Assembly: GCA_020161795.1 (NCBI GenBank)
Contig: JAIUOR010000010.1
Coordinates: forward strand, 86,537-150,536
From: Actinomycetota bacterium
GTDB lineage: Bacteria > Actinomycetota > Actinomycetes > Propionibacteriales > Propionibacteriaceae
DNA: 64,000 nt
Direction of reading: 5' to 3'
A model generated the notes under the pieces. It was not told the origin of the DNA and searched no databases. It saw nothing but the letters and a program-made list of their open reading frames with translations. This document shows, piece by piece, positions 38,489 through 45,286 of the stretch. A program made the position numbers and the translations under genes. Within the stretch, counting starts at the first letter, position 1. Each line of letters starts with the position of its first letter.

Positions 38489-39499
38489 CTACTTGGTGAT
38501 GTCGCTGATCGGCACGGCGCGGCCGGTCAGCGAGGAGGTGAGGGCCGCCTGGGCGACGGCCAGCGCGGCCAGCCCGTCGGCGCCGCTGGCGGCCGGCGAG
38601 CCTTCACCGGCCACGGCACCGGCGAAGGCGCCGATCGCGATGTCGTAGAGGTCGCGGCGGTCGTCGACCGGGATCTCCCGCTCGCCCGACCGGTCGGTGA
38701 GGAACACCTGCCCGACCGGATCCTGGGTCATCACTCCCCTGCCGACGATGCTGCCTTCCTCTCCGTGCACCTCCAGCCGGGTCTCGGTGAAGGCCGAGGT
38801 GAAGGCGTCGTGGGTCTGGGCGAGGATGTCGGCGCCGTAGGTGATGGCGACCATCGCCGCGTCCTCGGCGGTGGCGGGCCACCGGCCCTGGCTGGTCGCC
38901 AGCGCCGTGACGGTCTGCGCGGGGTGCCCGATCAGCGGGTTCAGCACCGATGCGTCGTGCACCGTGATGTCGAGGATCACCCCGCCGCCCGGGGTGCCGA
39001 AGAGCCGCCAGCCCCGCAGCCGTTCCGAAAGCATCACCGCGTGCCGGATGGACGCGCTGAGCACCCGTCCGATGGCGCCGCCGCGCACGAGTTCGCGGAT
39101 CCTGGCGTGCGTCCCGGCGCCGGGCAGGTGGTGGTTGATGGCGAGCACGACACCTGCTCGCTCGCAGGCGGCCACTACGGACTGCGCCTCGGCGTAGTCG
39201 ATCGCCAGTGGCTTCTCCAGCAGGATGTGCTTGCCCGCCGCCGCCGCGGCCAGGGCCTGCGCCGCGTGCTGGTCGTTGCGCGACGAGATGTAGACCGCGT
39301 CGATGTCCGCGGCCAGGGCCTCGGACAGCTCGGTGGTCGCCGTGGGGATCTCGTTGCCGGCGGCATAACCGCGGCCGTGATCCTTCGATCCGCTCTGCAC
39401 GATCTGGACGATCCCGCCTGCGCGGCGAATCGCCGGCAACACCCGCGTCGCTGCGATGTCGCTCGCCCCTACCAGGCCCCAACGAAGCTCTTTTGGCAT
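38489..39499 (-). CDS. Gfo/Idh/MocA oxidoreductase resembling 1,5-anhydro-D-fructose reductase
   Basis: This NAD(P)-dependent sugar oxidoreductase has 336 residues. The Rossmann motif RWGLVGASDIAATRV (residues 6-20) and the catalytic EKP motif (LLEKPLA) are present, and DITVHDA supplies the catalytic His. Beyond general family features it shares, from memory of the Sinorhizobium enzyme, the NHHL motif, GGGVILDITVHDA, HDAFT, EVHGEEGSIVGR and VMTQDPVG of 1,5-anhydrofructose reductase, which makes 1,5-anhydromannitol. The exact substrate is unproven. First gene of the eight-gene operon, with a promoter and tandem repeats just upstream. Confidence 0.8.
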   Translation of the reverse strand: MPKELRWGLVGASDIAATRVLPAIRRAGGIVQIVQSGSKDHGRGYAAGNEIPTATTELSEALAADIDAVYISSRNDQHAAQALAAAAAGKHILLEKPLAIDYAEAQSVVAACERAGVVLAINHHLPGAGTHARIRELVRGGAIGRVLSASIRHAVMLSERLRGWRLFGTPGGGVILDITVHDASVLNPLIGHPAQTVTALATSQGRWPATAEDAAMVAITYGADILAQTHDAFTSAFTETRLEVHGEEGSIVGRGVMTQDPVGQVFLTDRSGEREIPVDDRRDLYDIAIGAFAGAVAGEGSPAASGADGLAALAVAQAALTSSLTGRAVPISDITK

Positions 39500-39506
39500 C
39501 CCGCTC

Positions 39507-39532
39507 CTACTAGTTCGTTCTACTAGTTCGTT
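39507..39532 (-). promoter_or_regulatory. Tandem 13-bp operator repeats at the start of the catabolic operon
   Basis: The sequence CTACTAGTTCGTT occurs twice without a gap (39507-39519 and 39520-39532). Read on the minus strand it lies between the -10 element and the start codon, and the CTCCT that supplies the ribosome site (39505-39509) overlaps its end. A protein bound here would block transcription near +1. Candidates are the adjacent DeoR or the LacI regulator at 42220, whose own upstream site also contains TCGTTCTA. Confidence 0.6.
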
Positions 39533-39534
39533 TT

Positions 39535-39563
39535 AGTAAACCGCCTCAAAGGGCTCGGGTCAA
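39535..39563 (-). promoter_or_regulatory. Promoter of the eight-gene catabolic operon
   Basis: On the minus strand a -35 TTGACC (complement of 39558-39563) is followed by 17 bases and a -10 TTTACT (complement of 39535-39540). Transcription would start inside the tandem repeats, giving a leader of about 25-30 bases. The spacing is ideal and the hexamers are moderate. Confidence 0.5.
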
Positions 39564-39576
39564 CCCTTTTCGGGGA

Positions 39577-40332
39577 TCAGTCCGCCGGAACCTTGGTGGT
39601 TCGGACGCCGGCCGCGCTGAGATGATCCTGCATCGGCTTGGGCAGCCCAGTATCGGTCACCAGCCGAGCCACAGCCGACACCGACAGCAGCGGCACCGCA
39701 CCCTGGCGCGGGAACTTCAGCGACTCGGTCAGCACGACCACTTCGTCGGCGCGCTTGGCCATGGCCTTGACCACGGCGGCCCGCAGATGATTGCGCGCGG
39801 TGAACCCCGCGTCGATGGTGTAGCCGTCGACGCCGACGAACAGCTGCTCGACGTGGAAGTTCTGCAGGCACTCCCCCACCAGGGGGCCGACGGTGACCTG
39901 GGACTCCGGCTGGTAGTCGCCGCCCAGCAGGACCACCGACACCCCGGTCGCCGCGCGCACGTAGTCGGCGATGAAGGTCGAATTGGTCACGATGGTGACG
40001 CCGCGCTTGGTGCGGCCCAGCGCATCGGCCAGCAGCGCGCAGCAGGAGCCGGATTCGATCATCACGGTGGCGCCGTTGGGCACCAGCTCGGCCGCGGCCG
40101 CGGCGATCCGGCGCTTGAGGTCGTAGTGGAAGGCGAGCCGGCTGTGCAGGTTGTCGGGGGCGATCGCCACGGCATAGCCGTGCTCGCGCCGGATCAGCCC
40201 GCGCTGCTCCAGCTGATCCAGGTCCTTGCGGACCGTCACCTGCGATACCGCGAACATGCCTGCCAGCTCGCTGACATCCACACGCTCGTTGTCAATCACG
40301 TACTCGAGCATCCTCGACCGTCGGTCGCCCAT
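39577..40332 (-). CDS. DeoR-family sugar-phosphate-sensing regulator
   Basis: This repressor-type regulator has 251 residues. Its N-terminal winged helix (RRSRMLEYVIDNERVDVSELAGMFAVSQVTVRKDLDQLEQRGLIRREHG) is the DeoR signature. The C-terminal effector domain (DeoRC) contains MIESGSCCALLADAL, IVTNSTFIADYV and FVGVDGYTIDAGFTARN, which usually bind a phosphorylated sugar. The ATG at 40332 follows AAGGGG; an upstream in-frame start would add only thirteen residues. It is divergent from the GRE activase with a shared promoter region and lies between the activase and the catabolic operon, so it may control both. Confidence 0.9.
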   Translation of the reverse strand: MGDRRSRMLEYVIDNERVDVSELAGMFAVSQVTVRKDLDQLEQRGLIRREHGYAVAIAPDNLHSRLAFHYDLKRRIAAAAAELVPNGATVMIESGSCCALLADALGRTKRGVTIVTNSTFIADYVRAATGVSVVLLGGDYQPESQVTVGPLVGECLQNFHVEQLFVGVDGYTIDAGFTARNHLRAAVVKAMAKRADEVVVLTESLKFPRQGAVPLLSVSAVARLVTDTGLPKPMQDHLSAAGVRTTKVPAD

Positions 40333-40351
40333 TGCCGGCCCCTTCGCCACG

Positions 40352-40379
40352 TTGACTGTATATCGAACCATAGTATACT
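40352..40379 (+). promoter_or_regulatory. Promoter of the GRE activase gene
   Basis: A -35 TTGACT (40352-40357), a 16-base spacer and a near-consensus -10 TATACT (40374-40379) precede the activase by about 50 bases. The palindrome AGTATACT (40372-40379) covers the -10, and the octamer ATATCGAA occurs near 40360 and again near 40404. Both are possible DeoR contacts. A divergent promoter for deoR probably overlaps. Confidence 0.6.
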
Positions 40380-40430
40380 TTCAGACGAAACCCCAAGCAC
40401 TCCAATATCGAAAGGCGCGGAGGCCTACCC

Positions 40431-41210
40431 ATGAGCGAGGACGTCGGACGAATCTTCGACATCCAGAAGTTCTCGCTGCATGACGGACCGGGTATCCGCA
40501 CCGTGGTGTTCCTCAAGGGCTGCCCGATGGGCTGCGCGTGGTGCTCCAATCCCAACTCGCGCAAACTCCAGGTGCTGCAGATGCGCGACGCGAACGATCC
40601 CAACGTCCTCATCGCCGACAGTCGCGACTACACCATCGACGAGGTCATCCGGATCTGCCTGCAGGATCTCCCCTTCTACGAGGAATCCGGCGGCGGCGTG
40701 ACCCTGTCGGGCGGCGAGGCGATGGTGCAGCACCGCTTCACGACCCGCCTGCTGCGCAAGCTGAAGGCCAAGGGCGTCCACACCGCCATCGAGACCACCG
40801 GCTACGCCGCACCCGGCATCTTCGAGAAGATCCTGGCCGAGGTGGATCTGCTGATCATCGACGTCAAGCACCACGATCGCAAGCTCCACAAGACCTGGAC
40901 GAAGGTCAGCAACGAACTGCCACTGCGCAATCTCACGACGGCGATCAAGGCCGGCGGGCCGGTGCTGGTGCGGATTCCGGTGATCCCCGGCGTGAACAAC
41001 TCGCTGGACGACGCGGCAGCCTTCGCCCGGCTGCTCACGCCGATCGGCGTCACCGAACTCCAGCTCCTGCCCTTCCACCAGTTCGGGGAACGCAAGTACG
41101 ACCTGCTGGATTGGGAGTACACGATGGACGGCGTCCCGGCGCTGCACGAAGAGGATCTGGTCGAGTTCCAGCAGGTGCTCCGCGACGGCGGCATCGACGC
41201 CTACGTCTGA
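40431..41210 (+). CDS. Glycyl radical enzyme activating enzyme (radical SAM)
   Basis: This 259-residue radical SAM protein abstracts a hydrogen from the glycyl loop of its partner GRE. The cluster motif is KGCPMGCAWCSNP with Cys31, Cys35 and Cys38. The N-terminus IQKFSLHDGPGIRTVVFLKG and the SAM-binding GGGVTLSGGEAMVQ are classical. Dehydratase-type activases often carry an inserted ferredoxin domain with eight cysteines after the CxxxCxxC; here that region (about residues 41-68) has none, as in PFL-activase. The only GRE in the window is at 22074, so that is the presumed partner. GCGGAGG precedes the ATG. Confidence 0.92.
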   Translation: MSEDVGRIFDIQKFSLHDGPGIRTVVFLKGCPMGCAWCSNPNSRKLQVLQMRDANDPNVLIADSRDYTIDEVIRICLQDLPFYEESGGGVTLSGGEAMVQHRFTTRLLRKLKAKGVHTAIETTGYAAPGIFEKILAEVDLLIIDVKHHDRKLHKTWTKVSNELPLRNLTTAIKAGGPVLVRIPVIPGVNNSLDDAAAFARLLTPIGVTELQLLPFHQFGERKYDLLDWEYTMDGVPALHEEDLVEFQQVLRDGGIDAYV

Positions 41211-42220
41211 TCGGCCACCGTCGAGCCCCGAACCCGCAGGACGGGCTCGAGCGAGACCACCTGAGGCTCGGACGGCTCCTGACCCCCCAGTGCGTCGAGC
41301 AGGAGTTCGGTGGCCGCGACGCCGGCGCGGGCGGGGAACCCGTCCACCGTGGTGAGCCCCGGGTAGCGGGTCTCCGCCTCCGGCACGTTGTCGAATCCGG
41401 CCACCATCACGTCCCGCCCGGGCTCCAGCCCGCGGGAGCGCAGCGCGCTCATGATGCCCAGTGCGTACATGTCGTTGTAGCCCACCACGGCATCGGGGGC
41501 GCCGGGGACCGCCCCGATCACCGCGTCGACGATCTGCGGCGCCTCGAAGTCGGCGTCCCGCTCGCTGGGGATGTCGACCGCGAGCCCATCCACGCGTGGC
41601 GTCAGGCCCGCCAGCAGCCCCGCTATCCGGTCCTGCCGCGGGACGGAATCCGCCACTCCGCCCACGAAGGCCACCGACCGCGCTCCCCGCTCGCGCAGGT
41701 GCTCACCCAGCAGCCGTCCGGCAGCGCGGTTGTCCGCGCTCACGTAATTGCTCTGGTAACCCGGCACCGCCCGCGCCACCAGCACGTGCGGCATTCCGAC
41801 CTCGTCCAGCGTCGCCGTCAGGTCGGCCGGAGCGGTCCGGTTGGCGGGGAGCAGCACAACGCCGTCAACGCGCTGCTCGGCCATCGTCCGCAGCAGCTCC
41901 CGCTGGCGCTGCACGTCGTCGTTGCTGCAGCCGAGCAGCAGCGTGAACCGGTCGGCGTGCGCGCGATCCTCGACGGCCTGGGTCAGCTCGGCGAAGTAGG
42001 GATTGCGGATATTGGCGACCACCAGCCCCAGGGTCCGCGAGCTGAAGCCACGCATCTCGGCGGCGCGCCGGTTGTACACGTAGCCCAGCGCAGCCATGGA
42101 GCCGCGGACCCGGGCCTTGGTGCTCTCGGGGATCTGGTCGCTGTCGCGGAGCACCAGCGAGACCGTCGCCTTCGATACTCCCGCATGCGCGGCAACATCC
42201 TTGATGGTGGGGCGCTTCAT
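41201..42220 (-). CDS. LacI-family transcriptional regulator
   Basis: The 339-residue regulator starts with the LacI helix-turn-helix TIKDVAAHAGVSKATVSLVLRDSDQIPESTKARV and hinge helix. A periplasmic-binding-protein-like effector domain follows (LGLVVANIRNPYFAELTQAVED, DGVVLLPANR, VAFVGGV, DAVVGYNDMYALGIMSALRSRG). A 21-base inverted repeat lies just upstream, suggesting autoregulation. Its 3' end overlaps the 3' end of the convergent activase by 10 bases. Neighbouring sugar-binding and Gfo/Idh genes are probable targets. Confidence 0.92.
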   Translation of the reverse strand: MKRPTIKDVAAHAGVSKATVSLVLRDSDQIPESTKARVRGSMAALGYVYNRRAAEMRGFSSRTLGLVVANIRNPYFAELTQAVEDRAHADRFTLLLGCSNDDVQRQRELLRTMAEQRVDGVVLLPANRTAPADLTATLDEVGMPHVLVARAVPGYQSNYVSADNRAAGRLLGEHLRERGARSVAFVGGVADSVPRQDRIAGLLAGLTPRVDGLAVDIPSERDADFEAPQIVDAVIGAVPGAPDAVVGYNDMYALGIMSALRSRGLEPGRDVMVAGFDNVPEAETRYPGLTTVDGFPARAGVAATELLLDALGGQEPSEPQVVSLEPVLRVRGSTVADQT

Positions 42221-42240
42221 CTGAACTCCGAACGACCGGG

Positions 42241-42261
42241 CGTGTACTAGAACGATACACG
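42241..42261 (-). promoter_or_regulatory. Candidate LacI operator
   Basis: CGTGTA (42241-42246) and TACACG (42256-42261) form an inverted repeat with a 9-base spacer CTAGAACGA, 20 bases upstream of the lacI-type gene. On the reverse strand the core reads TCGTTCTAG, sharing TCGTTCTA with the tandem repeats at 39507. This makes cross-regulation of the catabolic operon plausible. Confidence 0.5.
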
Positions 42262-42291
42262 AACTGCCTGTCAGGGCGTCCGGAAACGGCG

Positions 42292-42334
42292 ACAGGGCTG
42301 GTTGCGTCCGTTCCCGCGACGCAACCAGCCCTGT
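42292..42334 (-). terminator. Strong terminator after the sugar-binding protein gene
   Basis: The 17-base arms ACAGGGCTGGTTGCGTC (42292-42308) and GACGCAACCAGCCCTGT (42318-42334) pair perfectly around a 9-base loop. It begins 10 bases downstream of the binding-protein stop in the leftward direction and insulates the lacI-type gene from the operon upstream. Confidence 0.8.
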
Positions 42335-42343
42335 GATCGGGGG

Positions 42344-43336
42344 TCAGCCCTCCTTGGTGATCAGCACCGGCGGCGCGTAGACCAACTCGGGATCGGCCGC
42401 GATGTCGATGGCCTCATCGGAGCCGCCCAGCTCCAGCAGCAGGTTCAGCGCGGTGCTTCCGACGGTCGCGGTGTCCTGCTTGACCGTGGCGGCCAGTCCG
42501 CCGGCCTGCACCGACTCGATGGCGTCGGAGTTGCCGTCGGTTCCCACCACCAGGATCTGCTTGCCCGACTTCTCGACAGCCTCCTGCGCACCCATCGCCA
42601 TGGTGTCGTTCGCGCAGTAGATCGCCTTCAGATCGCCGAACTTGTTGATGAAGTTCGTTGCCATGTCAAAGGCGCGGGTGCGGTCCCAGTCGGCCGGCTG
42701 GGAGGCGACGATCTCCATGCCCGCAGCCTCGAAGGCCTCGGTCGCGCCCTGCTTGCGCGCCTCGCCGGAGGAGACGCCGGCCTTGCCCTCGATGATCGCG
42801 ACCTGGTCGCCCTTGGTGAGCTGCTTGGTCAGGAACTCCCCGGCCATCTGGCCGACCTCGACGTTGTTGGTGGTGACGAAGGCCTGGATGCCGCCGCCCA
42901 GGCTGCGCAGGTTCTCCAGGTCGACCTGCTCGTCGATGTTGACGATCTTGATGCCTGCCTTGGTGGCCTCGGCCAGCACGTTGTTGAGGTTCACCGGCGA
43001 GATGGGCGCCACGCCGATGGCGTCGTAGCCCTTGGAGATGACGTTCTGGACCAGGTTGACCTGCCCCTCGACATCGTCCTCGGAGTTGCCGGCCTGAATG
43101 TCGACCTCGACCCCCAGCTTGGCGGCCTCGTCTTCGATGCCGGCCTTCATGTTCTGCCAGAACTCGGAGCCCAGCGTCTTCAGGATGACGGCCACCTTGA
43201 CGTCGCCGCCGGGTGCCGGGGTTTCCCCGCCCGGTGCCGTCGTCGCTCCGCCGCTTTGCGGAGTGGACGCGCACGCGGCCAGGCTGAGCGAGAGTGCCGC
43301 GGCCAGCGCCGCCACTCCCTTGAGAGACTTCTTCAT
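42344..43336 (-). CDS. Sugar-binding lipoprotein, D-allose-binding-like, without its own permease
   Basis: This 330-residue lipoprotein has a signal peptide MKKSLKGVAALAAALSLSLAAC with the acylated Cys22. The mature protein is a type I sugar-binding fold. VAVILKTLGSEFWQNMKAGIEDEA and APISPVNLNNVLAEATKAGIKIVNIDEQVD are close in pattern to the D-allose-binding protein AlsB. No ATPase or permease gene is adjacent; the only importer core in the window is at 26375-28989. It may therefore feed that importer or serve as a sensor. Last gene of a leftward four-gene set with two Gfo/Idh enzymes, ended by a 17-bp hairpin. Confidence 0.85.
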   Translation of the reverse strand: MKKSLKGVAALAAALSLSLAACASTPQSGGATTAPGGETPAPGGDVKVAVILKTLGSEFWQNMKAGIEDEAAKLGVEVDIQAGNSEDDVEGQVNLVQNVISKGYDAIGVAPISPVNLNNVLAEATKAGIKIVNIDEQVDLENLRSLGGGIQAFVTTNNVEVGQMAGEFLTKQLTKGDQVAIIEGKAGVSSGEARKQGATEAFEAAGMEIVASQPADWDRTRAFDMATNFINKFGDLKAIYCANDTMAMGAQEAVEKSGKQILVVGTDGNSDAIESVQAGGLAATVKQDTATVGSTALNLLLELGGSDEAIDIAADPELVYAPPVLITKEG

Positions 43337-43406
43337 CTCGGATTCCTTCCAGGTTGTGTGGAGATGAACGGGATACGTCGAGGCGGGAGGTCAGGCCGTC
43401 AGTGGC

Positions 43407-44510
43407 CTACACCCACGCCACGTCCGGCCGCCAGCCGGCCGGGATCAGGTCGACCGGTGCGGTGGTGGAGGTCAGGGTGACCGATTCACCGGTCTCGATG
43501 GAGTCGGCGATGCTCAGCATCACGTCGAGAACGTGGTAGGCCAGCTCGCCGCTGGCCCGGTGCGGGCGGTTCGCCGCGATCGAGCGAACCATGTCGACAG
43601 CGCCGACGCCACGGCCCCAGACCGGGTCGTCGGTGTTCCGGCTCGACACCTCTTCCTTCCGGAACATCGTGCGCACGACGCCGTCGCACCGATTCGGGTC
43701 AGTGGCGATCACCGTGGCCGAGGCGGTCTGGAACTCCACCTCCTCGCGCAGGGTGTGGGCATCGAAGCTCAGGGTGATGTCGGTGAACGCCCCGCTCTGG
43801 TGTTCCAGCAGCGCGACCACGGTGGTGGGCACGTTCACGTCGAAGACGGTGCCGGCCAGCGGCCCGGCCTCCACCTGACGCCGCAGCCGCGGCCGGACGC
43901 CGACGCTGCCGGCGACGCGCTTGACCGGTCCCAGCGCCAGCACGGCGGTGGTCAGGTAGTAGGGGCCGTAGTCGAGCAACGGGCCCGCGCCCGGCTGGAA
44001 GAGGAATTCGGGGTTCGGATGCCAGGCATCGGGCCCGTGGTACTGGAACAGCATCCGGGCCCGGAACGGGGTCTCGCCGGCCTGGGAGGCCAGCTCACCC
44101 AGTGCTGCGAGGGAGCCCTGGATGCCTGGGCAGAGCACGGTGTCCGGGGCACAACCGAGGCGGAGGCCCCGGCTCGCGGCCAGGTCGAGCAGCTCCTGGG
44201 CCGACTCGCGATCCAGCGCCAGTGGCTTCTCCGACCACACATGCTTGCCGGCCCGCAGCGCCGCGGCGCTCACCTCGGCATGCACGCTGGGGATGGTGAG
44301 GTTGAAGATCAGCTCGATCGACGGGTCGTTCAGCGCCAGGTCCGGAGTGCCGGACGCCGCGACACCGTACTTCTCGGCCTGCCGGCGGGCGACCTCCGGA
44401 TCCCGATCGGTGACCGCCGCCACCTCGATGTCGGGGTACCGACCCAGGTTGGTGAGGTACTGATCCGAGATGTTTCCGGCGCCGATCAAGGCGACGCGAG
44501 TGGGCTTCAT
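43407..44510 (-). CDS. Gfo/Idh/MocA-family oxidoreductase
   Basis: This NAD(P)-dependent sugar oxidoreductase has 367 residues. The N-terminal Rossmann motif is VALIGAGNISDQYLTNL, EKP is present in VWSEKPLALDRES, and the C-terminal half carries GAGPLLDYGPYYLT, where many family members have a catalytic Asp/His pair. The class oxidises or reduces sugars, inositols and keto-glycosides, and the substrate here is unknown. The start overlaps the preceding unknown gene as ATGA, and the binding-protein gene follows after 70 bases. Confidence 0.88.
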   Translation of the reverse strand: MKPTRVALIGAGNISDQYLTNLGRYPDIEVAAVTDRDPEVARRQAEKYGVAASGTPDLALNDPSIELIFNLTIPSVHAEVSAAALRAGKHVWSEKPLALDRESAQELLDLAASRGLRLGCAPDTVLCPGIQGSLAALGELASQAGETPFRARMLFQYHGPDAWHPNPEFLFQPGAGPLLDYGPYYLTTAVLALGPVKRVAGSVGVRPRLRRQVEAGPLAGTVFDVNVPTTVVALLEHQSGAFTDITLSFDAHTLREEVEFQTASATVIATDPNRCDGVVRTMFRKEEVSSRNTDDPVWGRGVGAVDMVRSIAANRPHRASGELAYHVLDVMLSIADSIETGESVTLTSTTAPVDLIPAGWRPDVAWV

Positions 44511-45286
44511 CGTCCCGATTCCTTTCCAGCGAGGGCTCCGACGACGAGTTCCGCGTCCTTCGCGAAAGCCACGGAGTCGTCGAGCGAGGGGTTCTCCCGC
44601 AACCGGCGCCAGGTGGTGCGGTGCGCGCTCTCCCAGGTGGTGGGCAGCAGCCGCGAGCCAGCCGCATCGGTCAGGGTCAGTTCGGCCGGCTGGGCGGTAG
44701 CGGGTTCCGGGATCACGACCGTCACGTCACCGTCGTCGGTGAGGGCCCGCAGCAACGCGTGGGAGCGGACCCCGTCGGTGCAGGTGAGGTCGAGATCGAC
44801 CAGGTGCTCGCCCGAGCGGGCCACCGCTGTCAGGCCGCCGGCGTTGACGGCCAGCACGCGCAATTGATCCAGCGCGACATCCACGCTGCGCAGCAGGCAG
44901 ACCAGCCGGAGCAGGGCCCGGTCGAGGTCGGCCCCGGCGGCCACCACCGCGCGGCACTCGAGCCGCTGCCAGCTCGCCGCGCCGAAGGCGTCGGACGCGG
45001 CGGCGCAGGCGGCGTTGCTGCCCCAGGGCGTGTCCAGCACGAACGGCCGGCCATCCGGCGTCGCTCCGTCGACCCACGGATCGACCAGCACCGCCACCTG
45101 GCCCTCGGCGAGGCTTCCCAGCTCGTGCGACCAGCGCCGGCTCCGGCCGTCCACCACGACCACCTCCGCGGCAGCGCGATTCCCGGCCCGCGCGAAGGAG
45201 AGCGGCAACGACTCCAGTACGGCCTCGCCCGCCTCCACCTCCAGCCCCTCGTCGATCCAGATGCTGCTCTGCGTGCGTGCGCTCAT
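44507..45286 (-). CDS. Unrecognised protein embedded between two Gfo/Idh oxidoreductases
   Basis: I do not recognise a family for this 259-residue protein. It opens with IWIDEGLEVEAGEAVLESLPLSFARAG and has no signal peptide or membrane segment. Sequence texture suggests mixed beta strands (AVLVDPWVDGATPDGRPFVLDTPWGSN; HLVDLDLTCTDG; DVTVVIPEPATAQPAELTLTDAAGS) with one central helix (LLRLVCLLRSVDVALDQLRVL). Both ends overlap neighbours by ATGA, so it is made in step with the two Gfo/Idh enzymes. A role as an accessory subunit or a sugar-binding/lyase partner of these enzymes is a guess from context only. Confidence 0.6.
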   Translation of the reverse strand: MSARTQSSIWIDEGLEVEAGEAVLESLPLSFARAGNRAAAEVVVVDGRSRRWSHELGSLAEGQVAVLVDPWVDGATPDGRPFVLDTPWGSNAACAAASDAFGAASWQRLECRAVVAAGADLDRALLRLVCLLRSVDVALDQLRVLAVNAGGLTAVARSGEHLVDLDLTCTDGVRSHALLRALTDDGDVTVVIPEPATAQPAELTLTDAAGSRLLPTTWESAHRTTWRRLRENPSLDDSVAFAKDAELVVGALAGKESGR

